Source of the DNA: Advenella kashmirensis WT001
Lineage (GTDB): Bacteria > Pseudomonadota > Gammaproteobacteria > Burkholderiales > Burkholderiaceae_B
NCBI RefSeq assembly: GCF_000219915.2
Contig: NC_017964.1
Coordinates: 4,278,001-4,342,000 of the forward strand
DNA: 64,000 nt
Direction of reading: 5' to 3'
Part shown: positions 1 to 8,804 of the stretch, piece by piece
Position numbering within the stretch: the first letter of the stretch is position 1
Layout of the letters: each line of letters begins with the position of its first letter
The notes under the pieces: generated by a model
Told to the model about the DNA's origin: nothing
Seen by the model: the letters and a program-made list of their open reading frames with translations, nothing else
The model's database searches: none
Program-made: the position numbers and the translations under genes

Positions 1-157
1 ATCTCTGATAGGGCGTTTTTGACGACGGTTTATTGTAACCGCAAAAGTGCAAGATCCGAGACCGGCCATGACCGCAAAGTGACCTTGCCACAGCCCTGCC
101 GCTGCCTGTCGTAAACGACTGATCGGCACCACACTCTGATATTTTTACCAGCGGTTA

Positions 158-169
158 CTGTGATCACAC
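158..169. promoter_or_regulatory. Palindromic operator candidate upstream of the SDR gene
   Basis: The core tgtgatcaca (159-168) is a perfect 10-bp palindrome about 75 bp before the dehydrogenase start at 243. The same core, extended to ctgtgatcacag, recurs at 1792-1803 beside the GntR gene. Two copies at the two rightward promoters of one catabolic island suggest the binding site of the GntR regulator encoded between them. The remaining bases of 1-242 hold no gene that I recognise. Confidence 0.45.
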
Positions 170-242
170 TTTAATATTTTCGCTGTGCCAGTTATGATAC
201 TCGGCATAAAGTGACAATTTTCACCATAACCAGGAGACATAT

Positions 243-1013
243 ATGGATTTGCAGGGACGACGTGTATTGATCACAGCCGGTGGCAGCGGCATCGGGCTGG
301 CCATGGCGCATGTTTTCACCAAGGCAGGTGCATCGGTGTTTGTTACCGATATCAACGAAGCTGCGCTCAAAACCTTGAAGTCGCAGTTGCCGCAAGTACA
401 TGCCGTCACGGCGGACGCGGGCAATGAGCGCGATGTCGTGCGCAGTGTGGAGCAGGCCGTCCAGGCACTGGGCGGACTGGATATTCTGATCAACAACGCC
501 GGCATTGCCGGCCCGACCGGACCGGTAGAGGATATCACGCTTGCAGAATGGGAAAATACCCTGCGCATCAACATCACCGGCCAGTTTCTTTATGTGCAGA
601 ATGCGTTGCCGCATTTGCGCAAGGGAACCCACCCGGCCATTGTCAATCTGTCATCGGCAGCGGGCCGCCTGGGCTTTGCCGGCCGCACGCCCTATTCGGC
701 CTCCAAATGGGCCGTCATCGGCTTTACCCGCTCCCTGGCCAATGAACTGGGGCCCGACGGCATCCGCGTCAATGCGATTTGCCCCGGCGCCGTAGACGGC
801 CCGCGCATTCAGCAGGTCATCAGCGCCAAAGCCAAAATGCTGGGCAAACCCCACGCCGAGGTGGAAGATACCTACAAAGCCCAGTCGGCCATGCATACCA
901 TGGTCACCGCAGACGATATCGCCAACCAGGCGCTCTTCGTGTGCAGCGATCTAGCCCTGAATATTTCAGGACAGGCGCTGGCAGTGGATGGCCATACAGA
1001 AAAACTGTATTGA
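243..1013 (+). CDS. Short-chain dehydrogenase/reductase (SDR)
   Basis: A 256-residue cytoplasmic NAD(P)-dependent oxidoreductase of the classical SDR family. The Rossmann glycine motif GGSGIG lies near residue 15, NNAG near 85 and the catalytic YSASK near 150. The C-terminal AVDGH resembles the usual SDR ending. The ATG follows a good ribosome site (ccaggag) with normal spacing. It is the first gene of the beta-keto acid island, transcribed away from the palindrome at 158-169, and the GntR gene lies convergently behind it. The likely role is oxidation of a hydroxyl group on the island's substrate, which the sequence does not identify. Family assignment is secure; the substrate is unknown. Confidence 0.85.
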   Translation: MDLQGRRVLITAGGSGIGLAMAHVFTKAGASVFVTDINEAALKTLKSQLPQVHAVTADAGNERDVVRSVEQAVQALGGLDILINNAGIAGPTGPVEDITLAEWENTLRINITGQFLYVQNALPHLRKGTHPAIVNLSSAAGRLGFAGRTPYSASKWAVIGFTRSLANELGPDGIRVNAICPGAVDGPRIQQVISAKAKMLGKPHAEVEDTYKAQSAMHTMVTADDIANQALFVCSDLALNISGQALAVDGHTEKLY

Positions 1014-1049
1014 TCCGCCAGGGCTTCCGGCAAGCCCTGCGAGTTCACT

Positions 1050-1766
1050 TCAGTGGCCGGGGCTGCTGCCATCCGGCGGCAGAAACAGGCTGGGCATGCG
1101 CGTGGTCATATATTCGAAAGCTTCTCGGATGTCGGCAACCACGGCCCGCCGGGCTGCCTCGGCATCACCACGCTGCAATGCCCCGATCATGGCCCGATGA
1201 TGCGCCACGGCCACCTGCTCGCGGGTACGGGGCGAGCCCTGGCGCAGGTCGTAGTTCAGTATGGGGCCGATTCGCAGCCACATGCTCTCTATCATCTGGA
1301 ACAGCACCGGCATGGCTGCAGCCTCATAAATGGCAAAGTGAAACTGCTGATTCAGACTGACCAGTTCCTGCGTATCGGCCTGCGGCTTGGCCATTTCCCG
1401 TGACAACGTATCGTTGATCAGGGAAATGTCCGACAGCAGCGATGCAGTGACATTTCCCGTTGCTTCGGCCACCGCCATCCCTTCGATCTCAAAACGGATC
1501 CGGGTAATTTCCGTGAAAGTTCCCACACTCAGGACGGGCACTCGCACCGAGCGGTTTGGCGTCACTTCCAGCGCGTGATCGGCCACCAGCCGGGAAAAGG
1601 CGTCGCGCACCGGCATCATGCTCACACCCAGCGCCTCGGCGGTTTTCCGGATAGAGAGCTGTTCCCCAGGCATGACCCTGCCACTCCACAGCATCTGTTT
1701 GATCTGTTCCAGAACGGATGCGCTCAGGGTTTGCCGGCTGGAAGTGACTTCTCTTTCGTTTTTCAT
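1050..1766 (-). CDS. GntR family regulator, FadR/FCD subfamily
   Basis: A 238-residue regulator. An N-terminal winged helix (about residues 12-75, with LSIRKTAEALGVSMMPVRDA as the recognition region) is followed by an all-helical FCD ligand domain. The FCD domain shows the spaced His residues (QQFHFAIYEAA, VAHHRAM) that usually bind metal plus a small carboxylate. FCD regulators commonly act as local repressors released by a pathway carboxylic acid. It sits between the SDR gene and the binding-protein gene and is divergent from the latter. The palindrome ctgtgatcacag lies 26 bp upstream of its start, in the shared promoter region. Auto-control and control of both neighbours are inferred. Confidence 0.88.
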   Translation of the reverse strand: MKNEREVTSSRQTLSASVLEQIKQMLWSGRVMPGEQLSIRKTAEALGVSMMPVRDAFSRLVADHALEVTPNRSVRVPVLSVGTFTEITRIRFEIEGMAVAEATGNVTASLLSDISLINDTLSREMAKPQADTQELVSLNQQFHFAIYEAAAMPVLFQMIESMWLRIGPILNYDLRQGSPRTREQVAVAHHRAMIGALQRGDAEAARRAVVADIREAFEYMTTRMPSLFLPPDGSSPGH

Positions 1767-1791
1767 ATAAGGGTAATTACCAAGGTTTTTT

Positions 1792-1803
1792 CTGTGATCA
1801 CAG
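1792..1803. promoter_or_regulatory. Palindromic operator candidate in the GntR/binding-protein promoter region
   Basis: The perfect 12-bp palindrome ctgtgatcacag lies in the 100-bp gap between the divergent GntR gene (start 1766) and the binding-protein gene (start 1867). It repeats the core at 159-168. The position fits a repressor site controlling both directions. Confidence 0.5.
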
Positions 1804-1866
1804 TTGTTATAGTCTACTTATATCAACAACAACGACCTTCTGCAACCGCAGTGTATAGGAGACAGG

Positions 1867-3072
1867 ATGAAATCAACAACATTAGTGCTTGCCGGGTGCT
1901 GCGCGCTGGCTGCAACCCCGCTGGCACATGCCGCAGCCGGTATTTCGGATAAGGAAATCCGCATCGGCTTTATTACCGATATGTCCGGCGTGTACGCCGA
2001 TACCGACGGCCCGGGCGGCACCGTGGCCATCCAGATGGCGATTGACGAGGTAGGCGGCGCCATTGATGGTAGCAAAATCACGCTTGTGACGGCCGATCAC
2101 CAGAACCGCGCCGATCTGGCGGCCTCAAAAGCCCGCGCATGGATCGACCAGAATAAAATTGACGTGATCATCGGCGGCACCAATTCAGCCACCACCCTGG
2201 CCATCGCCACCGTGGCCGCCAAAAAACAAATCCCGCTCATTTCCGTGGGGGCCGGCGCCACCGCCATCACTAACGAATACTGCACTCCCTACACCGTGCA
2301 TTACGCCTACAATACCCGCGCGACGGCCTATGGTGTAGCATCCGCCGTGCTCAAGCAGGGGGGCAAAGACTGGTTCTTTATTACCGCAGATTATGCGTTC
2401 GGCCATGCCCTGCAGAAAACCGCATCCGAAGTGGTCAACCAGTCGGGCGGCAAAGTCATGGGCAGCGTCAAAGTACCGCTGAGTACGGCCGACTTTTCGT
2501 CCTACATGCTGCAGGCCCAGTCCTCGGGCGCCAAAATTCTGGGCCTGGCCAATTCAGGCAATGACTTCATCTCGGCAGTCAAGGCAGCCAACGACTTTGG
2601 CGTGACCTCCAGCATGCGGCTGGCCGGCCTGCAGGTGTACATCAGTGACATTCATGCGCTGGGGCTGGAGCCAACCCAGGGCATGTACCGCACTGCCCCC
2701 TGGTACTGGGATCAGGACGAAGCCTCCCGCACCTGGTCGCAGGCTTTCATGAAAAAACACGGCGCCATGCCAACCTTCAACCAGGGCGGCGACTATTCGG
2801 CGGTCAAAACCTACCTGAAAGCGGTGGCTGCCAGCGGCACTGACGATGGCAAGACCATCATGAACTGGTTCAAATCAAATCCGATTGCCGATTTTTATAT
2901 CAAAAACGGCAAAGTGCGGCCTAACGGCCTGCTGGTGCACGATATGTTCCTGTACGAGGTAAAGAAACCTTCTGAATCCAAAGGTGAGTGGGATTACTTC
3001 AAAGTGTCTGCCACCATTCCGGGTGAGGAAGCCTACGGCCCCGAGTCCGAATCGGCTGCGTGCAAGCTGTAA
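1867..3072 (+). CDS. ABC transporter periplasmic substrate-binding protein (LivK-like, Peripla_BP_6)
   Basis: A 401-residue precursor with a Sec signal peptide: MKSTTLVLAGCCALAATPLA, then HAAAG, with likely cleavage near residue 25. The mature part begins with the family motif IRIGFITDMSG and continues with the long type I bilobed fold of the branched-chain amino acid/amide binding family. The ATG has a strong ribosome site (taggagacagg). No permease or ATPase genes are nearby, so the partner transporter must be elsewhere, or the protein delivers to a shared permease. It leads the rightward operon with the dehydrogenase-like and BKACE genes, which suggests that it captures the island's carboxylate or amine substrate. 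Confidence 0.88.
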   Translation: MKSTTLVLAGCCALAATPLAHAAAGISDKEIRIGFITDMSGVYADTDGPGGTVAIQMAIDEVGGAIDGSKITLVTADHQNRADLAASKARAWIDQNKIDVIIGGTNSATTLAIATVAAKKQIPLISVGAGATAITNEYCTPYTVHYAYNTRATAYGVASAVLKQGGKDWFFITADYAFGHALQKTASEVVNQSGGKVMGSVKVPLSTADFSSYMLQAQSSGAKILGLANSGNDFISAVKAANDFGVTSSMRLAGLQVYISDIHALGLEPTQGMYRTAPWYWDQDEASRTWSQAFMKKHGAMPTFNQGGDYSAVKTYLKAVAASGTDDGKTIMNWFKSNPIADFYIKNGKVRPNGLLVHDMFLYEVKKPSESKGEWDYFKVSATIPGEEAYGPESESAACKL

Positions 3073-3174
3073 ACACGCGCTTTCATACCATTACGGGGGC
3101 AATCCAGTATGGCCACGGTCGATCACCGACATGAGCCATACCCTGCCCCCACTTCTTGCGGAAACCCTGTCATC

Positions 3175-4141
3175 GTGAATGCCCCTATTGCTTCAGTCAG
3201 TATTATCGGCACCGGCCTGATCGGCCAGGCCTGGGCGGTGGTCTTTGCCCGCGCCGGTTGCGTCACCACGCTATGGGACGGCAATGCCCAGGCTGCCCGT
3301 CAGGCAGTCACGCTGATCGAGCAGCAAATGCATACGCTGGCGCAGTACGGCCTGATTAACGATGTACCCGGCGCCATGGCGTGCATCCGGGTCGCAGATA
3401 GCCTGGAAGCGGCGGTTGCCGATGCCAGCTATGTGCAGGAGAATCTGCCCGAAGTGCTGGACATTAAACTGGATATTTTTGCCCGGCTGGATGCCGCCGC
3501 CCCACCAGAGGCCATTCTGGCCAGTTCCACTTCGGGTATTCCAGCCTCGGCGTTTACCGAGGGGCTGGCCGGTCGCGCCCGCTGTCTGGTTGCCCATCCG
3601 GTCAACCGCCGTCCCTGATTCCTGTGGTGGAACTGTGCGGTGCCCCATGGACCAGCGAACAAACGGTCGAGCGCGCCCGTGCTCTCATGGATGCCGTAAA
3701 CCAAAAACCAGTCACTGTATTGCGGGAGATCGACGGTTTCATTCTGAACCGGCTGCAGGGCGCGCTGCTGCGCGAGGCCTTCCGGCTAGTGGAGCAGGGT
3801 TATGTCTCGGTGCAGGATCTGGACACCACGGTCAGCAACGGCCTGGGGCTACGCTGGTCGTTTATGGGGCCGTTCGAAACCATCGACCTGAACGCGCCAC
3901 AGGCATCGGCGACTATGCCCAGCGCTATGGGCCGCTGTATCAGGAACTGGCCAAAACCCAGGTCGATACCCGACCCTGGTCAGGCGAGCTGATAGACAGC
4001 GTCACAACGGCCCGCCGGGCCGACCTGCCGGAAACAGAACTGGCCGCACGCCGGGCCTGGCGCGATCAGCGTCTGATGGCGCTGGCGGCCCACAAGCAGC
4101 ATGCCCAAGACACCGACAGCAATAAGCAGGACCCCTGCTGA
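3175..4141 (+). CDS. 3-hydroxyacyl-CoA dehydrogenase / carnitine dehydrogenase-like enzyme (frame broken twice)
   Basis: A protein of about 320 residues with an N-terminal NAD-binding Rossmann motif (SIIGTGLIGQAWAVVFARAG) and the second-domain motif DGFILNRLQGALLREAF typical of 3-hydroxyacyl-CoA/L-gulonate/L-carnitine dehydrogenases. Reading starts in one frame, moves at about 3610 (the HPVN-PP turn lacks one C), and moves again at about 3900 (one G missing before GIGDYAQRYG). Each break is repaired by one added base, so a sequencing error is more likely than decay. I prefer the GTG at 3175 because the family begins just before the Rossmann strand; an in-frame ATG lies at 3109. Followed by BKACE, it probably makes the beta-keto acid that BKACE cleaves. 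Confidence 0.75.
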
Positions 4142-4243
4142 CCCGCTACTGATCCGGTACCGACCACCAAGGGCTTGCACCATAGCCCCGCACTGCGTCA
4201 GCATCGGAACCGCAACTTATTTTCTGAAACTGGATAACACGTT

Positions 4244-5185
4244 ATGAGCACAAGCAAAAAACCACACAAAGTTATTATTACCTGCGCTGTCACCGGTGCG
4301 ATTCACACGCCCAGCATGTCCGCACATCTGCCGGTCACTGCCGACCAGATTGCCGATGACGCGATTGCCGCCGCCCGTGCCGGCGCCGCCATCCTGCACC
4401 TGCACGCGCGCGACCCCAAAGACGGTCGTCCCACTCAGGACCCTGAATTTTTCAAGCCATTTCTGGCCCGCATCAAAGCAGAAACCGATGCCGTCATAAA
4501 CATCACCACCGGCGGCAGCCCCCACATGACGGTGGAAGAACGCATGCGCCCGGCCACCACCTTCAAGCCTGAGCTGGCCTCCCTGAATATGGGCTCCATG
4601 AACTTCGGCCTGTACACCATGCTGGATCGCTTCAAAGAGTTCAAGCACGAATGGGAGCGCGAGCACCTGGAAAAAAGCCGCGATCTGGTGTTCAAAAACA
4701 CCTTCAAGGATATTGAAACCATCCTGCGCCTGGGCAACGACAACGGTACGCGCTTTGAATTTGAATGCTATGACATCAGCCATTTGTATAACCTGGCCCA
4801 CTTCATGGATCGCGGCTTGGTCAAATCGCCCCCTTTCATTCAGTCCGTATTCGGCTTGCTGGGCGGCATTGGCCCGCATCCGGAAGATCTGATGCATATG
4901 CGCCGCACCGCGGACCGTCTGTTCGGGCAGGATTACCAATGGTCGATCCTGGGTGCGGGGCGTAACCAGATCCCGCTGGCCTCCATGGGGGCGAGCATGG
5001 GCTCCAATGTGCGGGTTGGCCTGGAAGATTCGCTCTGGATTGCACCGAAACGGCTGGCCGAGTCTAACGCCGATCAGGTCTCGCAGATACGCCAGGTGCT
5101 CGAGGGCCTGAATCTGCAGATTGCCAGCCCCGACGAAGCGCGCGAGATCCTGCAATTGAAGGGTGCGGCTAATGTCAATTTCTAA
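4244..5185 (+). CDS. BKACE family beta-keto acid cleavage enzyme (DUF849)
   Basis: A 313-residue TIM-barrel enzyme of the Kce/BKACE family. It condenses a beta-keto acid with acetyl-CoA to give acetoacetate and a new CoA thioester, using a bound zinc. The family signature ITCAVTGAIHTP is at the N-terminus, the zinc ligands HLHARD near residue 50, and a barrel strand ITTGGSPHMTVEER follows. Full length for the family and unbroken. It overlaps the next SDR gene by 14 bp and lies 102 bp behind the dehydrogenase-like gene. The chemistry is well known for the family; which keto acid is used cannot be read from the sequence. Confidence 0.9.
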   Translation: MSTSKKPHKVIITCAVTGAIHTPSMSAHLPVTADQIADDAIAAARAGAAILHLHARDPKDGRPTQDPEFFKPFLARIKAETDAVINITTGGSPHMTVEERMRPATTFKPELASLNMGSMNFGLYTMLDRFKEFKHEWEREHLEKSRDLVFKNTFKDIETILRLGNDNGTRFEFECYDISHLYNLAHFMDRGLVKSPPFIQSVFGLLGGIGPHPEDLMHMRRTADRLFGQDYQWSILGAGRNQIPLASMGASMGSNVRVGLEDSLWIAPKRLAESNADQVSQIRQVLEGLNLQIASPDEAREILQLKGAANVNF

Positions 5186-5951
5186 GGGCGCGGCGCGATT
5201 CTCTCTGGACGGGCAGCTTGCTTTGGTGACCGGCTCCAGCCGGGGTATCGGACTGGCCAGTGCGCGTGCGCTGGCCGAGCAGGGCGCCAGGGTCATCATC
5301 AATGGCAGATCGGCGCAGACAGTATCGCAGGCCGCAGACACCCTGCGCCAGGCAGGGTTGGAGATTATCCAAGCGCCTTTTGATGCGGCAGATATCCAGC
5401 AGTCGGTCGCCGCCGTTGACCGACTGATCCAGGAACACGGCCCCATCCAGATTTTCATGGCCAATGCCGCCATGCAGCATCGTGAAAGCCTGCTGACTTT
5501 TCCCCAGGAAAAGTTCGAAGAAGTGCTCTGGCTCAATCTGACCGCACAATGGGCACTGGGCCGCCATCTGGCCACCCATATGGTGCAGCAAAAATACGGA
5601 CGCATTATTGTGACCGGTTCGGTCACGGGCCTGCAGGGACGCAAGGATATTTCCGCTTACACTGTCGCCAAGGCCGGCCTGCATGCGCTGGCCCGGCAAT
5701 GGGCCGTGGAACTGAGCCCGCATCACATTACCGTGAATGCGGTCGCGCCCGGCTACATTGCCACCGAGTTCAATGATGCGTTGCAAAACGACAAGGACTT
5801 TAACCAATGGCTGTTTGACCGCGTGCCCCAGCAAAAATGGGGCAGCCCCAACGACATTGCCAGCGCCGTATGCTACCTGGCTTCGCGGGAAGCCTCGTTT
5901 GTCACAGGCCAGACGCTGGCCGTGGATGGCGGCTTTACCATCGCGTTGTAG
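5172..5951 (+). CDS. SDR family oxidoreductase
   Basis: A 259-residue classical SDR similar in layout to gluconate 5-dehydrogenases. It has TGSSRGIGLASA near residue 20, MANAAMQHRE in place of the usual NNAG, the catalytic YTVAKAG near 160, and the C-terminal TGQTLAVDGGFTI. The ATG at 5172 lies inside the end of the BKACE gene, implying translational coupling. It is the last gene of the rightward island. A role as a second dehydrogenase of the same pathway is inferred from the operon. Confidence 0.85.
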   Translation: MSISKGAARFSLDGQLALVTGSSRGIGLASARALAEQGARVIINGRSAQTVSQAADTLRQAGLEIIQAPFDAADIQQSVAAVDRLIQEHGPIQIFMANAAMQHRESLLTFPQEKFEEVLWLNLTAQWALGRHLATHMVQQKYGRIIVTGSVTGLQGRKDISAYTVAKAGLHALARQWAVELSPHHITVNAVAPGYIATEFNDALQNDKDFNQWLFDRVPQQKWGSPNDIASAVCYLASREASFVTGQTLAVDGGFTIAL

Positions 5952-5962
5952 ACACGTGGCGC

Positions 5963-6406
5963 TCAGCGGACGATATCCCCCCTGAGGGCCACGCCCGTCA
6001 CGAAGGCGCCGGCATGACACTCATAATTGACCGTGCTCGAATTCACGTTCTTTTTGTAATAACTGACGATATTGCTCACGCCTGTGCCGCCCAGCTCCCT
6101 GGCCCGCTGCTGCAGTTGCTTATAGGCAGACAAAAAAGCCCAGGCGCAGGCTTTTTCATCGCTTCCCTTGCCGACCCGGCTGGTTTTCTTGTTGGTAACG
6201 GCATCGGCCTGGATTACCTGCCCCGGCCCGCTGCGTCCGAATGTCATTTTGATGGACGGATCCACGATGTTCGCCGCTTCCGGGGCGGCCAGCGCCTGGG
6301 CGATCGGCAGGTCATAGCGCGTATCACGGGCATGCGCCTGCATACTCGTCACACTTGCCGCTGCCAGAAGGGCGGTCAGACATACGATGGAAATTTTACC
6401 TGGCAT
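5963..6406 (-). CDS. Small secreted protein of unknown function
   Basis: A 147-residue protein with a signal peptide (MPGKISIVCLTALLAAASVT, cleavage near HAR) and a conserved tail containing SYYKKN, YECHAGA and ALRGDIV. I have seen this family carried in databases under a mistaken excinuclease name; nothing here resembles an excinuclease. The start at 6406 is chosen for its good ribosome site (aggag, 6412-6416) and for placing the signal peptide at the N-terminus; a longer reading to 6694 has neither. It is convergent with the SDR gene and divergent from the aryl polyene cluster. Its function is not known to me. Confidence 0.7.
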   Translation of the reverse strand: MPGKISIVCLTALLAAASVTSMQAHARDTRYDLPIAQALAAPEAANIVDPSIKMTFGRSGPGQVIQADAVTNKKTSRVGKGSDEKACAWAFLSAYKQLQQRARELGGTGVSNIVSYYKKNVNSSTVNYECHAGAFVTGVALRGDIVR

Positions 6407-6743
6407 TGCATTTCTCCTGAGCAAAATATTAGAAACCACTACACTGCCGTCAGGCAGGATGTAACAACCCCTGGCCGCCCTGAAACGATCTGAATTCAAC
6501 TGCGACATATGCAGACAGCACAACGCCGCAAGCAGCCAAATGTGTACTATATTTCTGAATCCCCCGATAAGCTGGGGCCACTGTATATGAACCAGAAGGT
6601 CGAACGGCCGGGACAGGGTTGTCCGACCGCGGCCATACCGTGGGTTTACGTTTCCAAGCCAAAATATGTTAACTATTGTAACATCAAGAAACATATTATA
6701 ATAATTTTTCGTTCAGCCGATACTCTGAGACCACTAACTTCAC
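6407..6743. other. Intergenic promoter region of the aryl polyene cluster
   Basis: A 337-bp gap between divergent genes. The right third is AT-rich and holds the candidate promoter at 6676-6702. I see no gene, tRNA or convincing hairpin in the remainder. Confidence 0.5.
6676..6702 (+). promoter_or_regulatory. Candidate promoter of the aryl polyene operon
   Basis: ttgtaa (6676-6681) and tataat (6697-6702) are separated by 15 bp, about 40 bp before the first gene of the cluster. The -10 element is perfect, but the spacer is shorter than ideal. Confidence 0.3.
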
Positions 6744-7489
6744 ATGCTCGCCTTTGAATTGACCATTTCCGAACAGATCGCGCTTGCTCCGGGTTTGTCC
6801 ACTGCATCGCAGTGGATACGGTGGCTGCAGGCAGGCGATGCGCAGGAAAAAGAGCATAGCCGGGCACAGAACCCGCAAGAGCCGCCGGTACTTGATTTTT
6901 TGCCGGCCATGCAACGCCGCCGCTTAAGCGCGCTGTCCCGGCTGGTCTTTGCGGCAGCCTGGCCCATTCTGAAGCAACATCCGCAATGCCCTGTGGTATT
7001 TTCATCCCGCAATGGGGAAATCAACCGCAGTTTTCAGTTACTGATTGAACTGGCCAAAGGCAATGGCGTTTCCCCTACCTCGTTCGGCTTGTCGGTACAT
7101 AATGCCATTGCCGGCCAGCTGGCCATCCATCATGCAATTACGCCGAACAGTCGGCCATTTCAGCCAACAGCAACGGCCTGGAAAACGCCATGCTGGATGC
7201 CTGGCTGATGCTGCAGGATGGCTCCGAGCGGGCGCTGGTCCTCTACGCCAACGATCCGCTGGACGCCCAATACGATGTCGACATAGATCGGGGGCCGTTT
7301 GCACTGGCCTGTGCCCTGCTCGTACATAAGGGGACAGATTGGCGTCTATGCCTGGACACCAACAGCAGTGCCCCGCTAAACGAAGATGGTAGCGCAGGGG
7401 TGTGCGCACGACTGCTTGGCGGCCATACCCAATGGGCAACGCTTACGAACCAGCCGCCTGCCCGCTGGACATGGACACGCCAGACATGA
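6744..7489 (+). CDS. Beta-ketoacyl synthase-like chain-length-factor protein (Ketoacyl-synt_2), frame broken
   Basis: A protein of about 248 residues resembling the small ketoacyl-synthase-like family found first in aryl polyene clusters. The motif GLSVHNAIAGQLAI replaces the catalytic cysteine region of true ketosynthases, so it probably assists or measures chain length and does not condense. Frame changes at about 7152 (one T missing in aacagt-tcggcc); the second part carries NSNGLENAMLDAWLML. Its end overlaps the next gene by ATGA. It opens a run of 17 genes spaced by only a few bases, so it is the head of the operon. Confidence 0.75.
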
Positions 7490-8262
7490 ACCGGGTCAGC
7501 ACATATCTTTGGCACAAATGGCGCTGGCTGGCCATCGCCAGCGGCTATGTCGTCTTTGGTCTGTTCGGCATCATCCTCAAAATAGTGCTGCTGCCCTTCA
7601 CCAGCAGGCTGCTGAACCCCTCCCTGCCGGCAAACCAGAAGCGGGCTCGCAGCATCATTCAATTTTTGTGGCGCCAGTTTCTGCGATACATCCGGCTCAT
7701 TGGCGGATTCAACTACCGCTTCCCCAACCAGGACCGGCTGGGCCGCCCCGGACAAGTCATTATTGCCAACCATCCCTCGCTGCTGGATGTGGTCTTCATG
7801 CTTGCGCATGCCAGGCAGTCCAATTGCATCGTCAAGCAAAGCCTGCTGGACAACCCCTTCCTGAACAGCGCCATCCGCGCCTGCGGCTTCATTCCCAACG
7901 ATGGGTCGCCCGATGTCATTGACCGGGCCGTCGCCGCCTTGCACAGCGGGCAGTCTGTCCTTATATTTCCCGAAGGCACGCGTACCGGCGAGGACGATGT
8001 TATCCGCTTTCACCGCGGCGCCTGCGCCATCGCCCTGCGCGGCGCTGCGGTGATCACCCCTGTTATAATCCGCATGCGCCCCCGTTGCTTTAAACGGAAT
8101 CAGCCGTGGTATCACATCCCGCATGAAAAAGTTAATTATGAATTCATCATCGGTGATGATATTGATCCGGCCCACTGGAAGTCGGGAAAGCATATGCCAG
8201 CGGCAACCCGACAACTGAATGCCCATCTACAGACTTATTTTGAACGAGAACTACAGAAATGA
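7486..8262 (+). CDS. PlsC-type acyltransferase of the aryl polyene cluster
   Basis: A 258-residue membrane-bound 1-acylglycerol-3-phosphate acyltransferase-like enzyme. An N-terminal hydrophobic segment (about residues 12-35) precedes the catalytic NHPSLLDVV (the family's HX4D) and the substrate motif FPEGTRTGED. In aryl polyene loci such enzymes are thought to help attach the polyene to a lipid anchor in the inner membrane. The ATG at 7486 overlaps the previous stop (ATGA); an in-frame ATG at 7471 is possible. Its end overlaps the first carrier protein by 4 bp. Confidence 0.85.
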   Translation: MNRVSTYLWHKWRWLAIASGYVVFGLFGIILKIVLLPFTSRLLNPSLPANQKRARSIIQFLWRQFLRYIRLIGGFNYRFPNQDRLGRPGQVIIANHPSLLDVVFMLAHARQSNCIVKQSLLDNPFLNSAIRACGFIPNDGSPDVIDRAVAALHSGQSVLIFPEGTRTGEDDVIRFHRGACAIALRGAAVITPVIIRMRPRCFKRNQPWYHIPHEKVNYEFIIGDDIDPAHWKSGKHMPAATRQLNAHLQTYFERELQK

Positions 8263-8531
8263 CCACAGCGCTCAATCTGGAAATCAAAGAATTAATTATC
8301 TCCAGCCTTGGACTCGAAGACATTGCGCCGGAAGATATAGATGACGCCGCCCCCCTGTTCGGCGAGGGGCTTGGCCTTGATTCGGTCGACGCTCTGGAAC
8401 TGGGGCTGGCGCTGCAAAAGCACTTTGGCATCCAGTTCAACACCAAGACACAGAATTTGCGGGAACATTTCACAGATATCAATACACTTGCTGCGTTTGT
8501 CAATGAACTGAAAAACAATCCACATACCTGA
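8259..8531 (+). CDS. Acyl carrier protein 1 of the aryl polyene cluster
   Basis: A 90-residue acyl carrier protein. The phosphopantetheine attachment serine is in GLGLDSVDALEL near residue 45, after an acidic helix. It would carry the growing aryl polyene and needs activation by the phosphopantetheinyl transferase at 21871-22739. Start overlaps the acyltransferase stop. A second carrier follows 8 bp later, as is usual for this type II polyketide system. Confidence 0.92.
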   Translation: MTTALNLEIKELIISSLGLEDIAPEDIDDAAPLFGEGLGLDSVDALELGLALQKHFGIQFNTKTQNLREHFTDINTLAAFVNELKNNPHT

Positions 8532-8539
8532 GGGCTACC

Positions 8540-8791
8540 ATGAATCCATCAGACCATATTTATCAGACGCTCAAGACTGCACTGGTAGAGCTGTTTGAAA
8601 TTGAACCCGAGCGTATCCGGCCTGATGCCGATCTGTACACTGATCTGAATATCGACAGCATCGACGCCATCGATCTGATAGACCATATCAAACGCGTCAC
8701 CGGCCACAAGCTGCTGGCAGAAGATTTCCGCAGCGTGCGCACAGTGCAGGATGTCGTTGATGCCGTAATTCGTAAACTTGCTCCTGCATAA
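8540..8791 (+). CDS. Acyl carrier protein 2 of the aryl polyene cluster
   Basis: An 83-residue acyl carrier protein with the attachment serine in LNIDSIDAIDLI near residue 38. It differs clearly from the carrier just upstream (NIDSID against GLDSVD), which suggests separate roles, for example starter loading versus elongation. In known APE systems two different carriers occur side by side. Confidence 0.92.
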   Translation: MNPSDHIYQTLKTALVELFEIEPERIRPDADLYTDLNIDSIDAIDLIDHIKRVTGHKLLAEDFRSVRTVQDVVDAVIRKLAPA

Positions 8792-8804
8792 AGGTAGCGG
8801 GCCG

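Noticed and set aside
4217..5644. A 475-codon open frame on the minus strand opposite the BKACE and SDR genes
   Set aside because: It lies wholly antisense to two genes with clear family motifs, has no family features itself, and arises from GC-rich codon structure.
5963..6694. Extending the small secreted protein to a 243-codon ORF
   Set aside because: The extra N-terminal part has no ribosome site and would bury the signal peptide that begins at 6406.
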